Part shown: positions 46,168 through 59,106 of the stretch, piece after piece | Layout: each line of letters begins with the position of its first letter | Position numbering within the stretch: position 1 is the first letter of the stretch | Assembly (NCBI RefSeq): GCF_028554725.1 | Contig: NC_071671.1 | Coordinates: 65,466,001-65,530,000, forward strand | DNA: 64,000 nucleotides | Direction of reading: 5' to 3' | Source of the DNA: Zeugodacus cucurbitae | Lineage: Eukaryota > Arthropoda > Insecta > Diptera > Tephritidae | The notes under the pieces: generated by a model | What the model was told of the DNA's origin: nothing | Seen by the model: only the letters and a program-made list of their open reading frames with translations | The model's database searches: none | Translations under genes and position numbers: made by a program

Positions 46168-47640
46168 AACATATTGAATCTAAAATATTTTCTTTTTGAC
46201 TTTTGTTGAGCACTGTAGACATTTGTTCATACCGTAACATTAACTGACATTTGACAGTTGATCGAGCGAAGTTACGCTCTTTCACATGCGGTGACAACGT
46301 CAAACCAGCACACACACACACACACACTACATAGCATACTTAAACAGCTTCGGGGGCAAGTAGCCTGGCACTGAATGTTACTGCTGTAGCTACTCCTGCT
46401 CAACTGAATGAATACACACACACTCATCTATTTATGTGCATAAAACAAAAAGCTCACTAAATAATAAAATGCCATGAACTATGCGTAATGCAAAAACAAA
46501 ACAACAATAAATAAGTGATGAATATGCATAAAGGCTGGACATTATCATATGTAGTAGCGCTGTGTATGTGTATATCGGTGCTACTAAAGTCACTCGAGTC
46601 AGCAAATTTTTGAATTTGTACTGCAATTGTAGCAAATGACGACTAATGACAGCAAAGCGAAATGATCAAAAGCAAATAAGCAATAATAATGAAGCAAACA
46701 AATTTGTAAGGAAGCATGGAGCGCACACATGGAGACAAACAAACAAATTGCCATGTCTAAATAACAACTTGGTGTCAAAAGTAAAAGAATTTATTTCACA
46801 TACACACACACACAAACACTAGCTACAGCGGTGTATGTTATAAAATCAGAATCTCGTGATAATATTTAATGTGTAATTGCCTGTTTGTGATTTTGTCAGC
46901 ACTCGTGTGTGGCAATTGTTGGTTTTTGCCGTACTTCAGCTTGTGTTTGTTGTATTTTAAAGTGAATATTTTTTTTGTTGAAAACGCACGTAACCACTCG
47001 CTTGTCCATTTCAAGTTTAGACAGTTATTTATTTAATAGATTTTTCGGTGTATCTCGTGCTTTGTAAGCATTAACACTTCCCATTCGATAAATTCAGCGC
47101 GGTTAACTATATTAACTATGTATAGATTAAATGAAAGTTGCTAAATACATTTTCTCACGCATCATTCGCATGAGTGGTCTGTGGACTAAACGCATGGAAA
47201 TTGTAAATTTATATGGAGAGACACTACGGTTCAAAATAATAGTTCCAGCAAATAGAAAAATAGAAATATTCACTCAACTAGCGCATTTTTAGACTAAGCT
47301 CATATTGAAGCTAAGAGCTAAGTGTTTGAAGATAGTTTATTTCCGGTTTTAAGAAAATAGAATAATTGATAAAAAATAACAACAAAAATTTACGAAAATA
47401 TTTATTTACCTGGATTATTCTTAATGCCAATAGAACTATAATTTTTCGAAGAATAATTTTTTTTAAGTTTGTAACTATCTATTTGAACCGCAGTGTAATT
47501 TCGACATAAAATATTTGAGATATATATAAAAATTGTATAATTCATAGAGCCAACGCATACATATATTGACTGTTGCAATTGTTGCTAGTTGCGCTTGTAG
47601 TCACCCGCATAAATCCAACAATACCAACAATAAGAGCAAG
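46168..47640. other. Spacer or intron
   Basis: Contains a (CA)n run at 46309-46327 and no recognised exon. Confidence 0.4.
46309..46327. repeat. (CA)n microsatellite
   Basis: Nineteen bases of uninterrupted CA dinucleotide repeat. Confidence 0.9.
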
Positions 47641-47739
47641 TGACATTTACAAATGTATAAGTGCAAGCTGTATGAGTTTAAAAGTGCACATGTGAAGCAG
47701 ACAACGAACATACTCGTCGTCTACAACAAACAAAATTGA

Positions 47740-48009
47740 ATGCTCCTCCGCACTCCGATACAGCAACAACAACGAATCGGGAAGTGCGCGATGTTCAAGA
47801 CTTTGATTTACGCAATTTTCGTACGTAAGAAAAGTACTTCCGCTGCGGAAAACAACAACAACAACAACAACAACATACAAGATAACAACAACAATAACAT
47901 TGGACACAACACTAATATTATCGTTGGCATTCTTATAGGCGTTGCCATTGCAATTTTAAACGCCAACACTCATTCATCGACGCCTGCATACCGCACAATC
48001 GCCGCTTAA
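47740..48009 (+). CDS. Asn-rich ORF with one hydrophobic segment, doubtful
   Basis: An 89-codon frame, or 72 from the inner ATG at 47791, in a GC-richer patch. It has two Asn runs from CAA/AAC microsatellites (47849-47895), then a hydrophobic stretch, NIIVGILIGVAIAIL. It lies about 650 bp upstream of the stronger start codon at 48661. It may be a leader-exon upstream ORF rather than a gene. No family recognised. Confidence 0.2.
   Translation: MLLRTPIQQQQRIGKCAMFKTLIYAIFVRKKSTSAAENNNNNNNNIQDNNNNNIGHNTNIIVGILIGVAIAILNANTHSSTPAYRTIAA
47849..47874. repeat. (AAC)n microsatellite
   Basis: About eight AAC units, continued imperfectly to 47898. Confidence 0.85.
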
Positions 48010-48660
48010 GTGCAACACGAGTAGTCCGTTATAATACGAGTACTCGTCGAAGTTCAGCACCCCAAGGAAGTTGCATACGGTTTGCTTACGTTGCTTCGTT
48101 GCTTTTTGCATTCAAAAAGCCAAAAAAAAAATCAACTTGATGTATCAGCTGTACCAATTGTATCAACGCACACATAAGGATTTGACAAAAGTTCATACAA
48201 AATGGCGATTAACAATCACACCACCCGATCGACGACAAGAGAAGCGCTACGATAAACGTTACGAAGTGAGTGTCAACGAGTGAGTTGAATTGAAATTCAC
48301 AACGAAAAATATATATCAAATTTATATACAAATATTTAAGCAGTTTTATGCGAAATTAGTGCTTAAGAAGCGCAAAAAAAAATATTATCAGTGTTGGTGC
48401 AGTTCAAAAGCGTAGTATAGTGTGGCAAAATACTACAGAAATAGTAGTGTAAGGTGTGTAGTATATTCCCAAAAATTATTGGTTAAAAAATTATTGATTT
48501 ATAATAAAGTCTAGCGTTAATTATATGCTATTCTTTTAATATTTGCTGTCAACTTACCACTAGTGTTAGTGCATAATACAAGAAAGCGTGGCTTTGAACT
48601 GCGCCTTTTGAAATCTTAAGAGTTTCTTAATATTCAACAAAAAGTCAGCACAATTTTCCA

Positions 48661-48741
48661 CATGTGGCATCCACTTGCACGAGATCTGGCTTCACTACTA
48701 CACGAAGCAGTGCAATACACACGCAACTTGGTTGCGTCTAA
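48661..48741 (+). CDS. Candidate first coding exon of a long-intron gene
   Basis: ATG TGG CAT CCA opens 27 codons ending TCT AAG|GTAAGA, a strong donor in phase 0. The residues start MWHPLARDLASLLHEAVQYT and form a likely amphipathic helix, with codon use more GC-rich than the flanks. Upstream 47640-48660 has leader-like sequence. The continuing exon was not found before base 64000, so the gene would have an intron of more than 15 kb. I do not recognise the protein. Confidence 0.42.
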   Translation, partial: HVASTCTRSGFTTTRSSAIHTQLGCV

Positions 48742-48910
48742 GGTAAGAAACAACCGGAGATTTCAACTACATATTTTAATATAATTATTAATTTTTCGAA
48801 AATAAATTATTTACAATTCATTAATACTACGAAATCTGTGCTAAAAAATTATAGAAAATAATTCGAAAAAATCTAAGAGTATAATAACTCGGAAAATATT
48901 TGTGTTATTG

Positions 48911-49290
48911 AAAGTTGAGTTGTTCCTATCGAAGGTTAAATGTTAGTTGTTTTGGCTTAATGGAGTCATTTAAGAACTTTATTCTTTCATCAATAAATAA
49001 TTCATTCAATACAATGAAATACGAGTCAAAAATTAGAGAGGAATATAACACCGAAAATAAGTTTTTTATTTAAAGTTGAGTTGTTCCTGTCGAAGATTTA
49101 TTGTTTGGGCTTAATTGAGTCATTTAAGAACTTAATTCTTTCATCAATAAATAATTCATTTAATACTATGAAATACGAATCAAAATTGGAGAGGATAATT
49201 CGGAAAAAAATGTTTTTCTTTAAAGTTGAGTTGTTTCTATCGAAGATTTATTGTTTTGGGCAAAATTGAGCCATTTAAGAACTTAATTAC
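48911..49290. repeat. Tandem repeat, period about 150-160 bp, 2.4 copies
   Basis: AAAGTTGAGTTGTTCCTATC starts at 48911 and recurs with small changes at 49072 and 49222. Each copy is followed by GGCTTAAT-GAGTCATTTAAG, and the first two by TCATCAATAAATAATTCATT. The third unit is partial and ends near 49290. Confidence 0.85.
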
Positions 49291-51349
49291 CTCACTATTT
49301 GAAAGGCTAATGTATCTACGATTTACTCTACTCAAAGCTTAAATTTGCGATTGGTAGGTCATTCTACTTGAAACTTTTGAATGTGTTAAACTGTGGTGGT
49401 GTATTTCTACAGTAAATGAACTAAAATTCTCAAGTGCAAAAATTATGTTATGAAAAATAAGGTCACACCGATTGTTTTTTGTTATACAAATTAAAGTGAA
49501 ACTTTAGCAAATAATTTGCATTGCGAATTTGAGTTGAACGAACTTGATTTACTACAAAAAGCGGAATTTGCATATGTAAATGTGAACTTGGTATGCTTAA
49601 GATGCGATCTATTTACGAGTACTTTGAGCAAACTTTTGCTGATAGCCGAAAACTTTAGTTGTGGCCTGACAACTAACTCAAAGCCGTTGATTTAAGGTCT
49701 CCAAAAAGATCTCAACAGCAGTAAACTCTTTATTTGTGTACGCCAAATGTGATAACAATTGAAAGTTACCACTTTTATTTGGAAGACATATTAGCATCTA
49801 TATTAACTACATGATGGTTTACAGAGTTATTAACTCGCAATAAATTTATGCTAATATCTAGACACTGTAGTAGACTAATACAAGTATTTACTTTCAAATT
49901 TGGCTCTTGGTAGCGTTTGCATGCGGACACTCCCATTTTTCTATTGTCATTAGCTAGTTGTTAATAACCTAATTTGCAACCTGTGTCAATATTGTGTATT
50001 TGCATTTAGTTTGGATATTTTTGCGATGATTTGCTAAAAATGTACGTTAACAGTATTTTAGTATGAAATATTTTGGATGAGTTGTGTTGTTTTTGCATTT
50101 AATTTACTATGTCTATGTTTACATTTTTAGTAAGTTCGTACATTTTTAAAGATTCAAAAACGTAGTAAATTCGACAAGTGTGAAGCTTGGCCACTGGCCA
50201 CTTTCGATTACATACAAACAATAACTTTTATTTTGAAGATCAGCGGTACTACTTAATTGAAGAAATACTTTTGAGACTTTGATTTTTATTTATTAAAGCT
50301 AAAATAAATTTTAGTTTTCAGTTTTTCTTTAATGAAGCTCATAAAAAGTCTCATGACATTCACTTTCCTCAATTGCAGTATGTTGGTAGTGATAAAATAT
50401 TTGTTACAAGGTTCTAGTAATTTCCTATTTATTTCTGGTGTTATGTGTAAAAATAGCTCGGCATATATGGAACTTAAAGAGGAAATTATTTAATTTAACT
50501 AGGGTAATTGTGTTAAGGGCGCACACTTCCGCATCGTCACCAATTTCCGCAGTGAATCACTGACGAATTAAACAATTTAACACACGTATATAACAGAGAG
50601 ACATACACCAACAGAAGTGTAGCGCTTCAGTGATGTTACAAAGCGAAGTGGTGGCTTCAAGTGGCTTACTTACATACAATTCTTAAATATTAGAGAGTTA
50701 AAAAATTAAGCCAGACAGTTAAGTCTCTTACACATGAATATACAACTCGGAAATGATATTATTAAATATACAACATATGTCTCTATGTATCGACTTAAGA
50801 AATCATAAGTATGTATTATTCTCCATGGTTTCTCAAACATAAGTAATTGCCTGCAAAAAAATATTTGTCAGTGGCCTAAGGTGCTATATTTTATATTATG
50901 GCATGCTATGTTTTATTTGATAATATGGCAATTAAGGCATTTTTAATAATGTATGAAATGGTGAAATTCTAAGCACAATCGAAGCTCCACTACACTTTTG
51001 TTCTATAAATTTAATCCCAGGGGATTTACTGTATGTCGTAACTGTAATAGGCTTTCTAATAAATACTGCAAGTATATGCTTACCTACAAACATACAATCA
51101 TGCCATTAAAAGGAAACTCGTGTTAATTACATTTACGAGTGCTAGCATTCAATGTATAATTAGACAGAAAATCACAATTAACAGTGATTTTATTGGCTAT
51201 TGTATAAATTAAAAACTAATCAATTATTGTGAAAAATAATTAAATTTTTAAAAGTCAACTAAGTAATAAAAAAGCACTTAAAATTACTTGGTTGCATGAG
51301 CATTTGTTTAGGTGGGTGGCTCGGAGGAAATGTAGAATTAGAAAAATTG
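49291..51349. other. AT-rich intron or spacer
   Basis: No supportable exon or repeat seen. Confidence 0.4.
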
Positions 51350-51357
51350 AAAAAATA

Positions 51358-51636
51358 TTAGGTCTACAATTTTGCTTCCGCCATTTTTTGTAAATTTAAG
51401 TTTTTAAGTATAAAAACGGTTATAAATGTTTCATGGAATTAAAAAAGAATAACAAAATTTCGCGCAAATGTCGAGATTTCGGCTCAAAAAGTGATATTTT
51501 TTCAGTTGAGAATAAGTTTGGGATGCAAACAGATCTCTACAAATATTTTCCAAGATCGATATAAAAAAAATCGATTTAATCGACCAGCGCTAGAGACATC
51601 TACTGGAAAACGGCGGAAGCACAGTTGTAGACCTAA
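51358..51636. mobile_element. MITE with about 25-bp terminal inverted repeats, TA-type
   Basis: The left end TTAGGTCTACAATTTTGCTT and the complement of the right end TTAGGTCTACAACTGTGCTT match at 18 of 20 bases and continue TCCGCC. They are flanked by TA on both sides. At 279 bp it is too short for a transposase. TA flanks suggest mobilisation by a Tc1/mariner transposase (inference). AAAAAATA flanks are also mirrored on both sides. Confidence 0.75.
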
Positions 51637-51644
51637 TATTTTTT

Positions 51645-53810
51645 CGTAATTATCATTATTAACTGGACAAAGTAAAACTGACTTGAAGTTTTACACAACA
51701 GTAACTGGATAACAAAATTCATTTTTTTTTCAAATATTTCATTATTGCTATTTAATAAAAAAAATATTAACAGGTGCTTAGTTGCTTAGCAGTTGCTACA
51801 CTTTCCATTATAATATTTGTAATTGTTTTCCTATGGGGTATCTACTGCATACACACTCGCATAGACACTATATTTCTTTTAAGTAGTCATTTCAAATCAA
51901 CATTTACCTGTCACGTCGCGTTATTTTCAATGTAGGTGGTCATATTCAAACAGGCAATTGCTACCACCGCTGAGAACTCACTTTAATAAACTGTTTTGTA
52001 GTATGATTATGTCAGATAATTTAGTTCTGAAGTGCTATTGTCACTTGTTGTTATTATTGTTGACATTATTATTAATGGAATATGCAATAATAAAAAAATA
52101 TAATTACATAATTGCTTAAGAGTGCAGTACACTTCTACATATACATATTGAGTGCATGGTACATGGCGTATACGCAACCTGTCAATCATGACGAAAGAAG
52201 TAGCCAAACAGCAAGCAAAGAAACTTAGTGATTTCAGCTTATTTGCCTTAAAAATGATTAAAATGAACATATTTATATATATATACAAATGCACTTAGAT
52301 ACTTCTATATAGATATAAGACTCGAACAGTTAAGTTCTGCATGAAATGCGCACTTTTCATTCACCTGCGATATATCTAACTACTTGTATACGTTTCTCTA
52401 CACATGTGTATGTTTGCCTGCTAAGTGTATTTGTAATCATTTACACATTTTTATCTCAAAGTCGTTGCTTAATAACCGTCAAGTACGGATATGAGTATGT
52501 CGTTGAGATATGTGCGCTATTTGCATTTACAGTTTTGCTTTAGTTGTTGCTGGTGTTTTTGTTGTTGTCGCCGCCGTTCCGTCGCAAAAACTGTAATTAA
52601 CATTGTGCGCTTAGCAATTGTTACTAAAATTAGAAATATGAAAGTAAGGTGGGTGTATATTCGTATGGGACCACATTATATTATTTGAAAATTGCCGTTG
52701 TAAGGCAGGTGGGCGTGGTTGTTTAACGATACTCCGACATTTTCAATAGCTCAATAGTAAGACTGAGTAATTGCTTGGTAAAAATTCTCGATGTTGTTTA
52801 ATAAGTAGCCCGATATGTCCATCTTGATGTATGTTCGATTGTGCTCGTGTATAATTTAAATATAAGAATGAAAATATTAGCATCAAGCGTGAGCAAATAC
52901 AAAAAAGTGGCGAGTCGAAACACATTACGAACGGCAAACTGATTTATGTCAACTGCTTGTGTGTCGGAGAACAAGAGAACATTAAGCAGAGCGCCGTTAG
53001 TTAGTCGACATGATCACGGCGTTCGACTTGACAACGCTATAACTATATCTTCATATATACATACTCGTACATATAGCTGTATGCATATACTATTATTAAA
53101 CACGTTAGTTTTACTTTCCGGCGCTTTCATGAAGATGACTTTCAATTTATTTCTGTTGCGTTTCTCACAAAAAAATCTTCGCTAAAATGACTGCAATTAA
53201 GGAGAGGGGTAAAGATAAGCATTTAATTGCTCAGATTATTTCAGGTTCAAGCCGGCTTTAGAGTGATGTATGCTTTGTAAGCCAGTGGGGAGTGTAGGAG
53301 TCGTGACTAAAGGAACGCTTGTTGTCGGCTTGAAACACCGAAACAACAAATATTGTTACTATTTATATATGATAAGATACTTACATATATACAAACCGGT
53401 ACTTCTATGCAGGAAGGCACTTATGTACAAGTTGATACTCGAAATCTTGGCACTTGAACCACATAGTACAAAAGTATTTTAATTGCTAACATACTTGTAA
53501 GGTCTACAACAAAAAAGTAGTCAAAGCGTTACATTAAAATGGCCTGCTGTCTAGACCTCTCCAGCAAAGTTATTAAATAATTCTAGAATTTACTTTCTAT
53601 TAGCGATCGATATGTACTTAACTTGATATACAGATTATGATTATGTAACGGTTGTCCCACGAAGCGAATTAGATATACTTTTAGGTTTATTAGAGATCCG
53701 GTAATGTGGAGAGAGTCTAGTAATGAACTCTTATGTTCGAAAGAACTAGTTGGCATTTTAGTACTGCCGGGTTCCGAAGTAATGTGCCAGAAAACTTTTT
53801 GATATTATAT
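51645..53810. other. Spacer or intron
   Basis: No gene recognised. Small frames here look random, and there is a run of T/G trinucleotides near 52540-52575. Confidence 0.4.
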
Positions 53811-54547
53811 TAAGGCAGTAGTCTGCTTTAGAAGCCGAAAAAGGCGTTTTTTTAGAATTTTTTTTTAAAGGGAAGGAAATGATTGCGGAAAACGGAATTT
53901 TAAGACGATAGTGTACTATATTTAAGGCTTAAAAAACAATATTTATTATAAAAAAATATTGAAATTTTTTCAAAGTTGTAAGTGTTTTTCTGGAGCGCCT
54001 GGAGTCTGCACTTGTAAATCGGTGCCGGTGATGGAGGTAGTGCGATGCATCTAAAACAGTCGAACCATTTTTTTTTTTAATTTTTATAAGTTTCTTTTCT
54101 TTATGAACTAAAAAAATACCGAAGAAGTTATAAAATTCCAAATTTTTTTGAAAAAAAAATTCACTTTTTTAAGAAAAAAAATTGACTTTAAGTTGCAAAA
54201 CAAGTAGTTTAAATAATACTTTTGTACAACTTTTTTAGTTCAAATAGAAGATAATTGAATACTGAAGCTAGATCACTTTGGTTTTTTTCGATCGTACATA
54301 TATTCTTTTTGCTATCGCCGGCACCGTTTTCTAACACTTGTGAAAATGAAAACTCGAGAAAACGCGCTTTAAGTCTGCCTGAGCATTCGCACCTGCTCGA
54401 CGCTCGGTCACTAAAACTGCTTTAGCTTCAAAAATATGTCGAATTGTCCTCTGGAATTTTAAAGACATATTCTTGGATAGCTTTGGAAGAGATTTAAAAC
54501 AGAACAAAAAAAAAAAAACAATTTTTGAAGCCTGTAAAGCAGCCTTA
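53811..54547. mobile_element. Possible MITE with imperfect inverted ends
   Basis: The left end TTAAGGCAGTAGTCTGCTTTAG and the complement of the right end, TTTAAGGCTGCTTTACAGGC, share AAGGC and TGCTTTA, with six extra bases at the left. The interior is A/T-run rich and non-coding. No clear target duplication was found. Confidence 0.4.
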
Positions 54548-56904
54548 AAGATACAAATCTGATTGAATAGACTTGAATCTAAATTCTAAGCGAAGTTATT
54601 TAAGACTAATTATTATCAGCCGTTCGGTTTTGTTTTATTTTAGTTTGATTGTAGAGTCATCCATGATTAATTTTAGACGGCCTTCCTGAACTATTAAAAC
54701 ATGTTTTTGACATTTTCTAACATTGAAACTTGATTGCAAGAACTCTTACTTTGGTTCTATAATTATGTATTTATTTGACGAATGCACGTTGACGAATCGA
54801 AAACCTTTGTGAACCACTGTCTTAGAAAAACAGAGAAGGAAAACAAACAAGACCAGATCTGCTCAACGCATTTGACGTCACAATCTGTAAGATAATTGAC
54901 ACAACCGCCACGACCCAGTTCTGGCCAGCTCGGAACTGTTCGATTTAGTTGCTTATCCGCCCAATGACTTACCAAAATGCGCAAAAGACTAGCGGCGACC
55001 AGCCATGCTTCGTAGTATTATTCCTAAATGGAAAAGTACACAACATTATTTTTTTAGAAGACAGACCGCCCGACAGCCCGTCGGTCGGTGAGGGTTACTT
55101 ACTTGTTGGAATTCAATTTTAATAATACGTAGCAACAATAATAAATTAATAATTACATTAGAATAACAAATTGCGAGTACGTACTTCATGTCGGGCTTGT
55201 GACTCAATTAATTGTCGCTGGCAATTAACATTAAATTATATTGCATGATCATTTGACGTGCAAATTGCAGGCGAACTGGCGAGCAAATGAGAAGACCAAT
55301 GAATGAAGCAACGAGTGAATGGTCGCAAACTACGCAATGCATTTGTTGTTATAGTTTTTCTTCTAACGTAAAATAAATGCGAGCAATTCTCAATAGATTG
55401 TATGTAGATTGAAGTGCGACAGTGATCATTCGTATTCCTGCAATTGCTGCAGAATTAAATGTTCGGAAATGATTCATGCTTCGAAGCGTAATGCCAAGCA
55501 TACAAAACGATTTAGCGATTTCATAAGTTTGTTCTGCGCTTGCATGGACCCCAACAATGTATTGCAAGTATTGCATGATAGTGCACATTTTATTCGTCTA
55601 TGAAACAATAACAATTTCATATGAAATAAAATAAAAAATACGCGAAAAATTTCCATGCCTTGAAACACAACTAAAATACAATGTAATCTGCTCAGCCCAC
55701 GGCTAATTTCGCTAAACTCATCGGTTCTTAAGTATTTTTGTTACGTGAATGATGGGAATGCCTTAAGCTTTCACTGTAAATTGCATAAATTGTTTACATT
55801 TTCCAATGTTTTGTTATTTTTCCTGATTCATCAATGTTGTTCAATATTGATTTGCAATTTGTCATCTGATAAAATCTCTTGCTCTCAGTGGGTGTTTCAG
55901 CCGAACAATATCACCTGACTGAATTCTTTGTAAAGAATTAAAAGGTTAGCTATTTTTTTATATGATATGCACGTTATAATTACTTATCGGAATTGCTATA
56001 TATTTATTTATAATCGTTATTAACTTATTGGGATTTTTTTCCGTAAGTTTGTATTTGTAAATAACTTTGATTCTTCAGAAGTCTGAGCGTTTTATGGGAA
56101 AGATAAGTGTAATATACATTAGATATTTTGAAATTAATGTATGTCTTGAACTTCAGGTGCTTTGAAGCTTTAAATCTAATATATTTGTGGAATATTGCAA
56201 TTCAAGGCTGAAGTTTTTCCGTATTTACTACGACCACTAAAACAAAATGAAGTTTCTTAAATATCAGAATTATCGGTAGCAGTTATTAAACGCAAAACCT
56301 GACGGTGATTTATATTTGATTCTTATCTTTGTTTTGAGAAAGCGTTCCAGCAGAAGAGGATACCGTAAAAATAAGGTTATCTAATCCCAATTAGAACCCG
56401 ATATTATTCATCATCGGATAACCGATCTCGGAGTATAAACTGTCAAATATTAACGGAGCGATAAGAGAACATAAAGTTGAACTGTAAAAATCCTTGTACA
56501 TATTGGGTACTTTTCCAGTGTGCTGTAAGAAACCTTCTTAATGTCGTAACGAAGTATAGAATACAACTTTTCGGGGGGTGTTTGGGAGCCGAATTCATAG
56601 TCATCTATCTTGAGATCTATCAAAAAACAGTTGTTTTCTCCTTAACCTTAAAAGTTGCTTAGGTAATCTTCTTGATATCGTATTGACAATAAACCACAGC
56701 CTTCCGAAGAGTATTTGAGATTACAACTTATCACAACTAACGCGTTTTTAGCTGTTTTTTCTTTAAGAATCTTTCTTAATAACATAATGAGAACAGCACT
56801 CTTCCTAGAGGAATTTGAGACCAGAATTCGTACTGATCTATCTCGAGACCCCCGAAAAGGTGGTCGCATACATCATTCCAGCTGTTCTTTCTTTAATAAA
56901 CTAA
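54548..56904. other. Spacer or intron with diverged direct repeats
   Basis: No gene recognised. Segments near 56524-56642 and 56762-56895 look like diverged copies of one another (AAGAAACCTTCTTAAT / AAGAATCTTTCTTAAT, then ATCTATCTTGAGA / ATCTATCTCGAGA). Confidence 0.35.
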
Positions 56905-57618
56905 AATAACGTAGGTTAGATTAGGTTAAGTACGAAGGCTGTTTCCTTAGAAAGAGAAACCCACTTAGACTATCAAGAGCAAAAAAAAATCCAACCCCCT
57001 CACTTATTTTATGAATCGACAAAGCGCTTAGAACCTACTACAAATTTGCAGAGGTTTTTAAAAAGTAAGATCCAAGGATTTTTTGTCTAGATCTAGACGG
57101 AACATTCCAAAAGGAAATGCCGGGAGGATCCTAACTCACCTTCTTCTAGGCAGCTTTTGCAGCTAGCATCCAGTAAAATTTTTAATTTGACCGCGTGAAT
57201 CCCGATGAGACAATGGCCAGTTAGAACACCTATAACTTGGGAAAGATGGACCTTGTTTAGGGCAAAGAGTTCCCTAGACCTCTAGCGATTTAGTTTGGGC
57301 CAGAATGATCTTGCGACAGAACAGGTGTTAGTGACTGTCCAACAATCCTTTACTAGCCTGGAGCGCACAGTCATTAAGCTTATGGCTAATATTGCCGCCC
57401 TACTATCAGATTGTATCATCACCTCTCTGAAAGCTGCTGCACTCCGCTGCAACCTTTATGGCCGCCACTTCCGCTTGAAACACGCTACAGTAGTCCGGAA
57501 GCCTGTTGGTGAAGTTGATGAGAAGTTCCCGACAATAAACTCCTCCCCAACCATAATAAAAATTTCGGAGATATGTTTGAGACCAGTACTCATACTTATC
57601 TAACTCGTGACGCACCAA
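56905..57618 (-). mobile_element. 3' relic of a non-LTR retrotransposon with RNase H
   Basis: Minus-strand reading with frameshifts gives LPDYCSVFQAEVAAIKVAAE, then SDSRAAILAI, which are RNase H blocks. Next come RSRELFALNKVHLSQVIGVL and TGHCLIGIHAVKL, then CKSCLEEGE and RHFLLEC, a C-terminal tail typical of RNase H-bearing insect LINEs. The 3' side ends in GGTTAGATTAGGTTAAGT-like sequence common to such elements. Stops and a missing central block show it is dead. The exact clade is not decided. Confidence 0.75.
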
Positions 57619-58924
57619 AAGTCACTTGTATGCAACACTCACACGTTTCTGGCTCTCAAAGCACTCTTTAAACGTTTCGTAATTAATTGTAAAGTTCAAC
57701 AACTCAAATTATAAACCACTTTTGCGTGGCCGATACCCAATGCCGCTATACATTACGTACATAATATCCTGTTTATGTTTATGGTCAAATAGTAAACTTC
57801 TCAATTGAAAATGTCAACGAAGCGTGCGCTTAATAAATCATTTTTTTCACAAATCTAAATATTTCTACAAACTCGTGCATATTTCTAACAAATATTTAGA
57901 CGAGCATGCCGCCGACAACTTTGTGTACTTCTATGTGTATATATGCATATAGGTATACATATATGTATGTATGTGTGTGCTTCGGAAAATGTCTACGCAA
58001 CACAGTTTCATGCGATACCGAGCGCATGATTATGCAATATAAACAACTGTATGTGAGTATATGGGTATATGAATGTAAAGGTGTGTTAACGCATTAAGTG
58101 GCCGTTCCGCCGCCTCCCTTTTGCCTACACTGGCACTTGACAATTTTGTTATTGTTATTGTTTGGTCATGTTCAAATTCCGATTTATGTGTTTGTTTTTG
58201 TTATTCTATGCAATTAACACCAACAAATAGCACTATTCCCAAGCGTTATGCATAATCACTGCCGCCAACAAACACAGCAGCGCGCAGTCAAGCGATCTGT
58301 GCAATTCCATGCATTCAGCGGCGGCGACAGCGAGTATGACCAAGTCTACGGATTTGCTTCCTTTTACAAGCACACCTACAAACATAAGTATGCAAACGCA
58401 TACATAACTTCATACTTACATACGTATTTATGTATGTATGTATTTAAAAAGGCGCTAGTTTTTGAACGTTCATTCGGTGTGCATTGATCGCTTGCCATTA
58501 GCTCGAATTACAGGTTTATAATGTTTTTTGTTGCATTTTTATTGTTTTTGTTTATGTTTACATGCCTGCCTGCTGGTTGATTGTGTAATCTGTGTTTATT
58601 TTCACAAAATTCCCGATACGCATCATCGCCCACCGCTCGTAGTGACGAACGAACGCGTACACACATGATCATTGAGCTTTAAATGTTGAATGGGGTTTAG
58701 TAAAATAACAACAACAATAAAGCGCATAAGTTGTTGTTTCGAATGCAATTCAGCGAAAAGTTCATGGCAACATTGCGATGTGGAAACAAAAAGCACGAGA
58801 CATAATTGCAATGCAAAATAATAACTATGTGGGTAGAGATGCATTCGGAAAGACGTGTATGTAGTCCAAGTAAATACACAAATCTTGAAAAATAGTAAAA
58901 TATGCGATTTTGGACTTTTTAAAA

Positions 58925-59106
58925 ATTTCGGGATTTCGAGATCCCGAATATTTTCGATATTGCTATATCTTCAAATATACTTCTTATTGCAGTATTTTTT
59001 AAGCAATAAATAATTATTTACACAAAACTATGTGTTTTAAAGAGAATGAGCGAGTCTTGGGATTTGAGACTGACTCTTTCGGGATCCCGATTTTTTTCGG
59101 GATTAA
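58925..59106. repeat. Second TTCGGGAT / ATCCCGAA cluster
   Basis: Hairpin CGGGAT-ttcgag-ATCCCG at 58929-58946, the perfect 12-bp palindrome TCGGGATCCCGA at 59079-59090, and TTTTTTCGGGATTAAT just after. These are the same building blocks as at 33264-33405. Confidence 0.6.
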
